Below are positions 1-8,249 of a DNA stretch of 47,511 nt, piece by piece. Position 1 is the stretch's first letter. Every line of letters starts with the position of its first letter. The position numbers and the translations under genes are program-made. The DNA comes from Bacteroidota bacterium. Lineage in GTDB: Bacteria > Bacteroidota > Bacteroidia > Bacteroidales > Dysgonomonadaceae. The stretch lies in assembly GCA_023399295.1 (NCBI GenBank), contig JAEWQF010000050.1, forward strand, positions 1 to 47,511, read 5' to 3'. The notes beneath the pieces are model-generated. The model was not told the DNA's origin. It made no database searches and worked only from the letters and a program-made list of their open reading frames with translations.

Positions 1-1
1 T

Positions 2-373
2 GCACGGGAGAACGGGGTGGGGACCCTCCTGCTGGTCTCCTCGATGAACGCTTCCCCCAAGTCGCCTTTCTTCTATGCACGGATGAAGGGTGAGCTGGAG
101 GAGGCGGTGCGCAAGCTGGGATTCCCCGGGCTGATGATCTTTCGGCCTCCTTCGCTGATCCGCAAGGCGAGCGACCGTGCCATGGAGCGGGTGGGGGTGA
201 AGGTGATCGGCTTCCTCAACCGGCTGGGACTCCTACTGTCGATGCACCCCATGCCGACGGAACGACTGGCTCAGGCGATGCTCTGTGTCGCAAAAAGCGG
301 TGTAAGTGGCTATCAGCTACTGGAAACGCCTGCAATTGAACGCCTGGCCACCTGTGCTGTTACAGCTCCCTGA
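2..373 (+). CDS. NAD(P)-binding oxidoreductase, TIP30/atypical SDR-like (3' part only)
   Basis: The reading frame is open from the first bases, so the start and the N-terminal Rossmann glycine motif lie outside the window. What remains is the C-terminal ~123 residues. It contains a strand ending in LLLVSSMNA followed by FYARMKGELE, which carries a YxxxK pair as in the SDR active site, and then a FRPPSLI segment. This order (VSS, YxxxK, RPP/RPG) is typical of the HTATIP2/TIP30-like NAD(P)H-binding proteins. The substrate cannot be deduced. The stop overlaps the 3' end of the convergent DUF1080 gene by 14 bp. The family call is fairly safe; the specific function is unknown. Confidence 0.7.
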   Translation, partial: ARENGVGTLLLVSSMNASPKSPFFYARMKGELEEAVRKLGFPGLMIFRPPSLIRKASDRAMERVGVKVIGFLNRLGLLLSMHPMPTERLAQAMLCVAKSGVSGYQLLETPAIERLATCAVTAP

Positions 374-1085
374 TCCAGATGTTGCGGTAGGCCACCTCCG
401 TGCCGTGGTCCTGCAGCATCAACGGCAGTCGGCCATGCTGGCTGTAGGTGGGATAACCGATGTAGGGGGTGTCGCCTTTCAATTCAACGTTGTTTTGCAC
501 CAGGATGCCATTTAGCACCACCGTGATCAGGGCGGGCGACTCCAGCTTGCCGTCGGTGCCGAAGCGGGGAGCGCGCCAGTAGATGTCGTAGACCTGCCAC
601 TCGCCGTTGCGGGTGTAGGCATTGCCCAATGGTGCCTGCTGCTTGTAGATACTGCCCACCATGCCGTTCACGTAGGTAGGGTTGTTGTCGCCGTCGAGCA
701 CCTGCACCTCGTACTTCGACTGAAGGAAGATGCCACTGTTTCCGCGGTTCTGACCGTGGTGCTGTTCCGGAGCGGGCGACCTGAACTCGATGTGGAGTTG
801 CACATCGCCAAAATGCCGGCGCGTCATGATGCTCCCCGTGCCGGGCTTCACTGTTAGCTCACCGTTGCGGATCTCCCACCCGGCATCGCCCTTCTCACCC
901 TTCCATTGCGAGAGGTTTTTTCCGTCGAACAGTATGATGGCGTCGGAGGGAGCGGCTCCCGGAGTTTTACCCGGCTCCACCTTCGGCGGTATGGGAGCGT
1001 ACCACTCTGTTTCTTCCGGCACCATCTGTGCAGAAAGGGAGCATACCAAAACAAAAAGGGCGGATGTGAAAAGTGCTTTTATCAT
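360..1085 (-). CDS. Secreted DUF1080 (3-keto-disaccharide hydrolase-like) protein
   Basis: The protein has about 241 residues and begins with a hydrophobic signal peptide (MIKALFTSALFVLVCSLSAQ). I chose the ATG at 1085 because the longer frame adds nine residues before this signal. The mature part has the DUF1080 pattern: IILFDGKNLSQWKG near the N-terminus, WEIRNGELTV, then GNSGIFLQ and a C-terminal YRNIWIREL strand. This is a LamG/concanavalin-like jelly roll (PF06439), now often named 3-keto-disaccharide hydrolase. It is probably periplasmic or surface-located and acts on carbohydrate. No sugar-utilisation partner lies next to it, so the substrate is open. It converges on the truncated oxidoreductase at its 3' end. 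Confidence 0.85.
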   Translation of the reverse strand: MIKALFTSALFVLVCSLSAQMVPEETEWYAPIPPKVEPGKTPGAAPSDAIILFDGKNLSQWKGEKGDAGWEIRNGELTVKPGTGSIMTRRHFGDVQLHIEFRSPAPEQHHGQNRGNSGIFLQSKYEVQVLDGDNNPTYVNGMVGSIYKQQAPLGNAYTRNGEWQVYDIYWRAPRFGTDGKLESPALITVVLNGILVQNNVELKGDTPYIGYPTYSQHGRLPLMLQDHGTEVAYRNIWIREL

Positions 1086-1188
1086 GTTTGAACCTGTTGG
1101 TTGATTGAACAATTGTTTCAGGATTTGAAAATAGTACTTTTTCTCCGAATCACGAACAGTTTCTGCTATTTTCTCCTAACCACACAAG

Positions 1189-1223
1189 AAAAAACACCCA
1201 TCGGACTTTTTCGATGAGTGTTT
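1189..1223 (-). terminator. Rho-independent terminator after tRNA-Met
   Basis: A 12-bp inverted repeat (1192-1203 with 1212-1223) has one position that pairs as G-U only in the minus-strand RNA. On the minus strand it is followed by a run of T (complement of the A-run at 1189-1194). It lies just downstream of the minus-strand tRNA-Met. Confidence 0.75.
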
Positions 1224-1236
1224 GATTGATAAGTGG

Positions 1237-1310
1237 TAGCGAGAGGGGGGCATGATCCCCCGACCTCATGATTATGAATCATGCGCTCTAACCAACTGAG
1301 CTATCTCGCC
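1237..1310 (-). tRNA. tRNA-Met (CAT anticodon), CCA encoded
   Basis: Read on the minus strand the sequence folds as a cloverleaf. The acceptor stem is GGCGAGA/TCTCGCT with a G-T first pair. The D-arm has GCTC/GAGC, and the anticodon stem CATGA/TCATG encloses the loop TTCATAA, with anticodon CAT at 1274-1276. An A discriminator at 1237 is followed by encoded CCA at 1234-1236. It is probably elongator Met, because no initiator-type GGG/CCC anticodon stem is present. A lysidine-modified Ile-CAT tRNA cannot be excluded. The T-loop reads ATCATGC instead of the usual TTCRANY (see findings). Confidence 0.88.
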
Positions 1311-1477
1311 AACATAATTGATCTGCAATGGGATTCGTTTTTAAAACACATGACTGTGCATCATGTATAAAGAACAGCTTGCAGAAATGTGAAATTCGTT
1401 GCCGAATTCGAGGTGCAAAAGTAGCAACTCTTTTTCAATTCTGCAACTACAATTCCGGAAATGTCGGGCAAAAAGTG

Positions 1478-1485
1478 TATTTTTG
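1478..1485 (+). promoter_or_regulatory. Bacteroidetes-type -7 element for mutS2
   Basis: TATTTTTG is an exact match to the TAnnTTTG -7 consensus of Bacteroidetes sigma-ABfr promoters. It lies about 44 bp before the GTG chosen as the mutS2 start. No clear TTTG -33 box is seen at the expected spacing. Confidence 0.45.
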
Positions 1486-1528
1486 TTCATCCAATGCACA
1501 GTACACAATTATTAGAAACGAGTATCAC

Positions 1529-3985
1529 GTGATCTATCCCGATAACTTCGAACAGAAAATAGAGTTCACACGGGTACGGCAGCTGATCGCCGACCGCTGC
1601 CTCAGCCCCCTGGGCAGGGAGAAGGCGGAGGAGATGTGCTTCTCGTCCTCTTTCAGTGAGATCGATGCCCTGCTGGCACAGACCGAGGAGTACGTGCGCA
1701 TCCTCGTGGAGGAGGATGCCTTCCCGGCCGGTTATTTCTATGACATGCGACCCGTATTGCACCGCATACGGCTGGAGGGTTCCTGGATAGACCAGAGTGC
1801 CCTCTTTGAGCTGCGCCGCTCGCTGCAGACCATCAACGGCATCATCGCCTTCCTGCGGCGCGATGTGGAGAACCCCCGCTACCCGCGGTTGATGGAGCTG
1901 ACCGGCGACATTGCCACCTATCCCGAGATCACCCGTAAGATCGACACCATCCTCGATGGTTTCGGACAAGTGAGGGATCATGCCTCGGCTCGCCTGTCGG
2001 AGATACGTCGTGAACTCACCTCTGCCGCCAGCGGCATCTCCCGCAGCCTGAACGCCATCCTGCGCAAGGCACAGGCTGAAGGATTTGTGGAGAAGGATGT
2101 GGCACCCAGCATGCGCGACGGCAGACTGGTGATCCCGGTCAATCCTTCCTACAAGCGAAAGATAAAGGGGATCGTCCACGACGAGTCGGCATCGGGCAAG
2201 ACGGTTTTCATTGAACCGGCAGAGGTGGTGGAAGCCAACAACCGCATTCGTGAACTGGAGGGGGAAGAGCGGCGTGAGATCATCCGCATCCTGGCTGAGT
2301 TCACCAGCTGGTTGCGCCCTTTTCTGCCGGAGCTGCTGGAGTCGTATGAGTTCCTCGCGAAGATCGACCTGATACAGGCCAAGGCGGCTTTTGCACAGCA
2401 AATCGGCGGCATAAGACCCGCACTCAGTGATGAGCGGCTGATTGACTGGGTGGAGGCGGTGCACCCGTTGCTCTATCTCTCATTGAAGAAACAGAACAGG
2501 AAGATCATTCCTCTTGACATCACCCTGGAGGATGAGAACAGGATCCTGGTGATCTCCGGTCCCAATGCTGGCGGCAAGTCGGTCTGTCTCAAGACGGTGG
2601 GACTGTTGCAGTACATGGTGCAGTGCGGCCTGCTGATCCCGCTGAAGGAGAACTCCAGGGTTGGGCTGTTCAACGATATCTTTATCGACATCGGCGACGA
2701 GCAGTCGATTGAAAATGACCTCTCCACCTACAGCTCCCACCTGATGAACATGAAATATTTCGAGCGGCATGCCGGCGACGGCACACTGTTGCTGATCGAC
2801 GAGTTTGGCAGCGGCACCGAACCCCAGATAGGGGCAGCCATCGCCGAAGCACTGCTCGACCGTTTCAACAGCAGCCGCTCCTATGGAGTGATCACCACAC
2901 ACTATCAGAACCTGAAACACTACGCCAACGAGCATGAGGGGGTAGTGAACGGTGCCATGCTCTACGACCGCCATGAGATGCAACCCCTCTTCCGTCTCTC
3001 CATCGGCAATCCCGGTAGCTCCTTCGCCGTGGAGATCGCCCGCAAGATCGGGCTGCCGGAGGAGGTGATCGCTCACGCCTCGGAGATCGTGGGCAGTGAG
3101 TACATCAACATGGACAAGTACCTCCTCGACATCGCCCGCGACAAGCGTTACTGGGAAAAGAAACGCGACGAGATACGACGCGAGCGGAAACGGCTCGACG
3201 AGGCAGCTACAAAGTATGAGGCTGACCTGGAGGTGATCGGCAAACAGAAGAAGGAGATACTGGCAACAGCCAGACAGCAGGCGGAGCAGCTGCTGGCAGA
3301 GAGCAATGCCCGCATCGAGCAGACAATCCGCGAAATCAAGGAGGCCAAGGCGGAGCGGGAGGTGACGCTTAAAGTGCGCAACGAACTGAAAGGTTTTCGT
3401 GAACGGCTGGGTGACGGCGACAGCGAGGAGGCAAAGGAAACATCTGAGAGTGCAGGCAGAATGCAATCACCACGAAAGAAGGTGAAAAAGAAAGCGACAG
3501 TTCCGTCAGTGAAACAGCCACCCATAGAGATGCAGCCCCGTGTGGGAGATGCCGTCCGCATCAAGGGGCAGACCAGTGTTGGGGAGATACTGGAGATTTC
3601 AGGTAAAAAAGCAACGGTCGCCTTCGGCATGATCAAATCGACACTCCCCCTCGAGAAGTTGGAGAAGGTGAGCAACAACCAGCTGAAGCGCGAGCAAAAG
3701 TCGTCCAATACACGCGACCTGTTGCACGAGCGCAAGCTTACCTTCAAGCAGGACATCGATGTGCGGGGGATGCGGGGCGACGAAGCGCTGCAGGCGGTGA
3801 TCTATTTCATCGACGATGCCATCCAGTTGGGTATGGCACGCGTGCGGATCCTGCATGGAACAGGTACCGGTGCCCTGCGGCAGATCATTCGCGAGTATCT
3901 TTCAACCGTGCACGGCGTGGGTCACTTCGCGGATGAACATGTGCAGTTCGGCGGTGCCGGTATCACCGTGATCGATCTGGAATAA
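1529..3985 (+). CDS. mutS2: Endonuclease MutS2
   Basis: MutS2 is a MutS-family ATPase with a C-terminal Smr nuclease domain. In bacteria it is linked to suppression of homologous recombination and to rescue of collided ribosomes. The ATPase has Walker A GPNAGGKS at about residues 344-351 and Walker B TLLLIDEFGSGTEP. A long charged coiled-coil follows, then a Smr domain from about residue 741 with DVRGMRG and the HGTGTGALR motif. The open frame extends upstream to 1328. I place the start at the GTG at 1529 because the sequence after it (VIYPDNFEQKIEF) matches how family members begin, and the extra N-terminal part looks non-coding. This gives about 818 residues, normal for MutS2. Confidence 0.93.
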   Translation: MIYPDNFEQKIEFTRVRQLIADRCLSPLGREKAEEMCFSSSFSEIDALLAQTEEYVRILVEEDAFPAGYFYDMRPVLHRIRLEGSWIDQSALFELRRSLQTINGIIAFLRRDVENPRYPRLMELTGDIATYPEITRKIDTILDGFGQVRDHASARLSEIRRELTSAASGISRSLNAILRKAQAEGFVEKDVAPSMRDGRLVIPVNPSYKRKIKGIVHDESASGKTVFIEPAEVVEANNRIRELEGEERREIIRILAEFTSWLRPFLPELLESYEFLAKIDLIQAKAAFAQQIGGIRPALSDERLIDWVEAVHPLLYLSLKKQNRKIIPLDITLEDENRILVISGPNAGGKSVCLKTVGLLQYMVQCGLLIPLKENSRVGLFNDIFIDIGDEQSIENDLSTYSSHLMNMKYFERHAGDGTLLLIDEFGSGTEPQIGAAIAEALLDRFNSSRSYGVITTHYQNLKHYANEHEGVVNGAMLYDRHEMQPLFRLSIGNPGSSFAVEIARKIGLPEEVIAHASEIVGSEYINMDKYLLDIARDKRYWEKKRDEIRRERKRLDEAATKYEADLEVIGKQKKEILATARQQAEQLLAESNARIEQTIREIKEAKAEREVTLKVRNELKGFRERLGDGDSEEAKETSESAGRMQSPRKKVKKKATVPSVKQPPIEMQPRVGDAVRIKGQTSVGEILEISGKKATVAFGMIKSTLPLEKLEKVSNNQLKREQKSSNTRDLLHERKLTFKQDIDVRGMRGDEALQAVIYFIDDAIQLGMARVRILHGTGTGALRQIIREYLSTVHGVGHFADEHVQFGGAGITVIDLE

Positions 3986-4042
3986 ACAAATTCAATGGAA
4001 ACAATAATTGAGAGAGGGCAGAGTAATATTAAAATTAATTTT

Positions 4043-4050
4043 TAACTTTG
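4043..4050 (+). promoter_or_regulatory. -7 element for the POT transporter
   Basis: TAACTTTG matches the TAnnTTTG consensus and sits in an AT-rich stretch about 45 bp before the transporter ATG. The -33 box is not obvious. Confidence 0.45.
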
Positions 4051-4095
4051 CCTTTGATTTTAAATATGTATTATAAATAATTAAAATCCCTGCTG

Positions 4096-5478
4096 ATGGT
4101 AAAATTTTCAAAACCTTTCTGGGTGGCCAATTTTGTGGAGCTGCTCGAACGACTGGCATACTATGCCGTATTCATCGTCATCACCCTTTACCTCTCCAAT
4201 GTGTGGGGATTCTCCGATATCGAAGCGGGTGTCATTGCCGGCATCTTCTCGGCCATGCTCTACCTGCTGCCTCTCTTTGCAGGCGCCTATGCCGACAAGA
4301 TCGGCTTTCGCTCGGCCATCATCCTGGCGTTTGCATTGCTCACCGTGGGATACGCCGGACTGGGTATCCTGCCCACACTGCTCGAGAGCGCCGGGCTGGT
4401 CGATTATGAGATGACAACCACTTACACCGGCCTTCAGGAGAGCTACCTTCGCTGGTCGATCATCGCACCGCTGGTGCTGGTGGTGATCGGTGGTGCCTTC
4501 ATCAAATCGGTAATCTCAGGAACTGTGGCGCGTGAGACAACCCCCGAGAACAGGGCTCGTGGCTATTCCATCTTCTACATGATGGTCAACATCGGCGCCT
4601 TCACCGGTAAAACGGTGGTGGATCCCCTCAGAAGGAGCATGGGCGACCAGGGACTGGTTTACCTCAATTACTTCTCTGCTGCAATGACCCTGCTGGCACT
4701 GATTGCCGTTTATCTACTCTATAAGTCAGCCAAAACGGAAGGCAAAGGCAAAAGCTTTCTGCAGATAGGCCGCTCCATGGGCAAGGTGTTGCTCAACGGA
4801 CGACTGATGCTGCTGATCATCATTGTCAGCGGTTTCTGGATGATACAGAGCCAGATGTATGCCACCATGCCCAAGTATGTGATCCGCATGATTGGTGAGA
4901 GTGCCTCTCCGGGATGGTATGCCAACGTGAACCCCCTGGTGGTATTCCTTACAGTTAATCTTGTCACTTCGTTCATGAAAAAGCGGAGTGCCATCACCTC
5001 GATGATGATTGGAATGATCATCATCCCCCTCTCGGCCATGGTGATGTCGCTCGGTTCGCAGGTGGGTGAGGCCTACATCCTGGGGCTGCATCCCGTGGCT
5101 TTCATGATGATTGTGGGTATCGCTTTTCAGGCACTGGCCGAGTGCTTCATCTCACCCCGTTACCTGGAGTATTTCTCACTGCAGGCACCCGCAGGGGAGG
5201 AGGGACTCTATCTTGGATTCAGCCACCTGCACTCCTTCTTCTCCTATCTCTTTGCCTTCGGACTTTCCGGTTTCCTGCTCGACAGGTACTGTCCCGACCC
5301 GAGGCTCTTTATGAACGAAGCGGGTATCGTTGACACGATAGCCTATTCAGCCGCCACCCAACATGCCCATTACATCTGGTATGTCTTCGTGGGCATCGGT
5401 GCCATCTCGGCCATCGCCCTCTTCTTCTATGCCCGGATCACCCGTACAATTGATCAAAATAAGGAAGTTGCCATCTGA
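4096..5478 (+). CDS. POT/PTR-family proton-coupled peptide transporter
   Basis: This is a 460-residue inner-membrane protein with about 12 hydrophobic helices. The first helix carries ELLER (E15, E18, R19), the ExxER motif of proton-dependent oligopeptide transporters. A second family signature, FYMMVNIGAFTG, lies at about residues 155-168. Such proteins take up di- and tripeptides with protons. The gene stands alone between mutS2 and the NagB/PIG-L fusion, with its own candidate promoter. The substrate is inferred from the family only; nitrate or other small molecules are possible for some members. I see no truncation. Confidence 0.85.
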   Translation: MVKFSKPFWVANFVELLERLAYYAVFIVITLYLSNVWGFSDIEAGVIAGIFSAMLYLLPLFAGAYADKIGFRSAIILAFALLTVGYAGLGILPTLLESAGLVDYEMTTTYTGLQESYLRWSIIAPLVLVVIGGAFIKSVISGTVARETTPENRARGYSIFYMMVNIGAFTGKTVVDPLRRSMGDQGLVYLNYFSAAMTLLALIAVYLLYKSAKTEGKGKSFLQIGRSMGKVLLNGRLMLLIIIVSGFWMIQSQMYATMPKYVIRMIGESASPGWYANVNPLVVFLTVNLVTSFMKKRSAITSMMIGMIIIPLSAMVMSLGSQVGEAYILGLHPVAFMMIVGIAFQALAECFISPRYLEYFSLQAPAGEEGLYLGFSHLHSFFSYLFAFGLSGFLLDRYCPDPRLFMNEAGIVDTIAYSAATQHAHYIWYVFVGIGAISAIALFFYARITRTIDQNKEVAI

Positions 5479-5573
5479 TTATCCAAAGGGTGAAGACAAC
5501 GGCAACACAACGAAATATGTCGTATGGTAGCATGTCACTTTACAAATCAAACAAACAATAATTCAATAGCATT

Positions 5574-7559
5574 ATGAGATTGGACCTTAGTTCACACATC
5601 ACACTCGATCGCGTTCCGAAGAAGTACTACAAGCCGGAGAACGATTTTGAGGAGTACAACCTCTCACGTTACGAAAAACTGCCAGTCGAGATCTTTGAGG
5701 AGGCGGAAATGGCGGCAAGGATTGTAGCCAGGGAGATCATTGAAGCGATGTTGCAAAAGCAACAGGAAGGAAAACCTTTTGTATTGGGCATCAGCGGGGG
5801 TGTGTCTCCGGTTCCTGTTTATGAAGAGCTGGTGAGATACCACAAACAGGAGGGTGTCACTTTCCGCAACCTGGTGGTGTTCAACACCTATGAATTTTAC
5901 CCGGTGCACGATTTCGCCTTCAGCAACCTGCAGATGCTGAGAGAGGTTTTTCTCGATCACCTGGATCTCGAACCCGCCAACATCTTCTCGCCCGATGCCA
6001 CGGCCGAGAAGGATCTGATTGGTGAAAAGTGTGAAGCGTATGAGGAGGAACTCAGACAAAAAGGAGGACTCGACTACCTCTTGCTGGGCCTCGGCAGTAA
6101 AGGGAATGTGGGCTTTAACATGCCCGGCAGCAGCCTGCACTCACAAACACGCCTGGTGATGCTCGACGGCGACTCCCGCAAGGACATCGCACGCAATTTC
6201 GGATCACTCGACAAGGTGCCGGTGAGCGCCATCACCATGGGGCTCTATGACATGATGAATGCCGCTAAGATCGCACTGATAGCCTGGAATGAACAGAAAG
6301 CCGAAAGCATCAGCGGCATCGTGGAGGGAGCGGTGAGTGAGATGGTACCGGGTTCGATCCTGCAGACACATCCCGAGACAACTGTTTACATCGACCTCTC
6401 AGCTGCATCCCATCTCACACGCATCAGTCGCCCCTGGCTGGTGACAAACTGCGAATGGACCAGCAAGCTGATCAGGCGCGCCATCGTCTGGCTCTGTGAG
6501 GTGGTGGACAAGCCGATTCTGAAGCTTACAAACAAAGACTACAACGACAACGGACTGAGTGAGCTGATCACACTCTATGGGTCGGCATACAACGTCAACA
6601 TCAAGATATTCAACGACCTGCAGCATACAATCACCGGATGGCCCGGTGGCAAGCCCGACGCAGACGACACCCATCGTCCCGAAAGGGCCATACCCTATCC
6701 GAAGCGGGTGATCATCTTCAGTCCCCATCCCGACGACGATGTGATCTCCATGGGAGGTACCTTCCAGCGGTTGGTGAGCCAAGGACACGAGGTGCATGTC
6801 GCCTACCAGACTTCGGGCAACATCGCCGTGGGCGACGAGGAGGTGATTCGCTACATCTCCGTATTGAACAGCATGCGTAAGAAGTTTACACCCGAGAACA
6901 AGGATCTGCTGGCGAAGTATGAGAGCATCCGCAACTACCTGATGTTTGAGAAGACAAACGAAGATGTGGACACCCCCGATATTCTTTTCATCAAGGGCAG
7001 GATACGACGGGAAGAGGCCCGTTCGGCCGATCGGTATGTGGGACTCCCCGAAGAGAATGTGCACTTTCTGGATCTTCCCTTCTACGAGACCGGCAAGGTG
7101 AAGAAAAACCCCATCAGCGAGAAGGATGTGCAGATCGTGAAAGACTTCATCGAGACAATCAAGCCCCATCAGATATACGTGGCAGGCGACCTGGCCGATC
7201 CGCACGGCACACACAAGGTGTGTCTCGATGCCATCCTCGCATCGGTAGACCTGGTGAAAGAGGAGGAGTGGTTCAAGGAGTGCCGCATATGGATGTATCG
7301 CGGTGCCTGGATGGAGTGGGAGATAGACCACATCGAGATGGCGGTGCCGCTCTCACCCGAAGAGCTGCGACAGAAACGCAACGCCATTCTCCGCCACCAG
7401 TCGCAGATGGAAAGCGCCCCCTTCCTGGGCGACGACGAACGGCTCTTCTGGCAACGATCGGAAGAACGCAACCGCACCACTGCCGACACTTATTGGAAGC
7501 TGGGACTGGCCTCCTATGAAGCAATAGAGGCTTTTGTGGAGTATATTCCGGTTCAGTGA
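5574..7559 (+). CDS. NagB-like domain fused to PIG-L deacetylase (usually annotated glucosamine-6-phosphate deaminase)
   Basis: The 661-residue protein has two parts. Residues ~35-300 resemble glucosamine-6-phosphate deaminase (NagB/RpiA fold), with VVFNTYEFYP at 102-110 and LGLGSKGNVGFNMPGSS at about 172-188. Residues ~375-600 are a PIG-L (LmbE-like) zinc deacetylase with HPDD at 385-388 and HGTH at 544-547, both intact. Compared with E. coli NagB, the catalytic D72, D141, H143 and E148 correspond here to Y106, K176, N178 and M183, so deaminase activity is doubtful. The intact PIG-L half suggests N-deacetylation of an amino sugar or glycoconjugate. The usual name nagB may therefore mislead. 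A terminator follows the gene. Confidence 0.85.
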   Translation: MRLDLSSHITLDRVPKKYYKPENDFEEYNLSRYEKLPVEIFEEAEMAARIVAREIIEAMLQKQQEGKPFVLGISGGVSPVPVYEELVRYHKQEGVTFRNLVVFNTYEFYPVHDFAFSNLQMLREVFLDHLDLEPANIFSPDATAEKDLIGEKCEAYEEELRQKGGLDYLLLGLGSKGNVGFNMPGSSLHSQTRLVMLDGDSRKDIARNFGSLDKVPVSAITMGLYDMMNAAKIALIAWNEQKAESISGIVEGAVSEMVPGSILQTHPETTVYIDLSAASHLTRISRPWLVTNCEWTSKLIRRAIVWLCEVVDKPILKLTNKDYNDNGLSELITLYGSAYNVNIKIFNDLQHTITGWPGGKPDADDTHRPERAIPYPKRVIIFSPHPDDDVISMGGTFQRLVSQGHEVHVAYQTSGNIAVGDEEVIRYISVLNSMRKKFTPENKDLLAKYESIRNYLMFEKTNEDVDTPDILFIKGRIRREEARSADRYVGLPEENVHFLDLPFYETGKVKKNPISEKDVQIVKDFIETIKPHQIYVAGDLADPHGTHKVCLDAILASVDLVKEEEWFKECRIWMYRGAWMEWEIDHIEMAVPLSPEELRQKRNAILRHQSQMESAPFLGDDERLFWQRSEERNRTTADTYWKLGLASYEAIEAFVEYIPVQ

Positions 7560-7586
7560 GCAGGCACGAAATAGCACAATTGTACA

Positions 7587-7624
7587 GAAACTGTTCCCTT
7601 TAGGGGGCAGTTTCTTTGTTTTTG
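7587..7624 (+). terminator. Rho-independent terminator after the NagB/PIG-L gene
   Basis: GAAACTG at 7587-7593 pairs with CAGTTTC at 7608-7614, with further C/G pairs inside. The stem is followed by a T-rich tail (TTTGTTTTT). Confidence 0.75.
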
Positions 7625-7738
7625 ACTCCACTTGCTCCCTTAAGGCGAATGTGCCGACATCTGTCTCTTTTTTAGTTCTTCTTCTGTGAAAGTAGGGAAA
7701 AATGTTGTATATTGTGACCCATATTTTTAACAAGACAG

Positions 7739-8128
7739 ATGTCGAAAGAAAAGTTTCATATCGAGTTCCTGATGGGCAGCGCTTCCCAAAACAGTTTGTG
7801 GCGAATGATAAGCCAAATTGACGGGCTCTCGGAATGGTTTGCCGATGAGGTACTGATGGATGAAACGGAGACATGCTACACATTTATGTGGGGGAAATCG
7901 TCGAATGAGGCACAGATCGTCACCAGCAAGCCCCAATCACTGATCCGATACCACTGGCTCGATGAGGAGGATGAACAGATCTACTTCGAGTTTATCCTGC
8001 GCAAGCTGGATCTCTCGGGAGAGATGACCCTCGAGGTAACCGACTTTGCCGACCCCGATGAGAAAGGTGATGCCATCACGCTCTGGGAAACACAGGTGGA
8101 GCTGCTCAAGAGACGCCTTGGCGTCTGA
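7739..8128 (+). CDS. START-like domain protein (Bacteroidetes family)
   Basis: This is a 129-residue soluble protein without a signal peptide. It starts KFHIEFLMGSASQNSLWRMI and includes LSEWFADEV and a C-terminal helix ITLWETQVELLKRRLGV. This matches the small START/AHSA1-like helix-grip proteins common in Bacteroidetes (START_2 type). Their ligand is unknown. It has about 120 bp of non-coding sequence before the next gene, the LptF/LptG permease, so it is probably a single transcription unit. The family call rests on overall pattern rather than a catalytic motif. Confidence 0.75.
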   Translation: MSKEKFHIEFLMGSASQNSLWRMISQIDGLSEWFADEVLMDETETCYTFMWGKSSNEAQIVTSKPQSLIRYHWLDEEDEQIYFEFILRKLDLSGEMTLEVTDFADPDEKGDAITLWETQVELLKRRLGV

Positions 8129-8204
8129 CCCACCACCACACTGTGGAGAGACAGCTTTAATCATCTTTACATTATTCAAACCACGATTCTCCGTTTGATT
8201 TTAC

Positions 8205-8212
8205 TATCTTTG
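8205..8212 (+). promoter_or_regulatory. -7 element for the lptF/G-ribBA-rmuC unit
   Basis: TATCTTTG is an exact TAnnTTTG match 38 bp before the permease ATG. A TTTG lies at 8194-8197 but is too close to serve as a normal -33 box. Confidence 0.5.
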
Positions 8213-8249
8213 TCGCCAAAACTGACACTCCTCTTTTTGTGTTCAACGG

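Noticed and set aside
1328..1528. N-terminal extension of MutS2 by 67 residues
   Set aside because: It is Cys-rich and unlike the family, it contains a promoter-like element at 1478, and the conserved sequence begins at the GTG at 1529.
2480..3466. 328-codon open frame antisense to mutS2
   Set aside because: It lies fully inside mutS2 on the opposite strand and shows shadow-like composition without motifs.
5574..6480. Separate nagB gene
   Set aside because: The frame continues without a stop into the PIG-L domain, so it is a single fused gene.
6399..7331. 310-codon open frame antisense to the NagB/PIG-L gene
   Set aside because: The sense strand carries intact catalytic motifs; the antisense product has no recognisable features.
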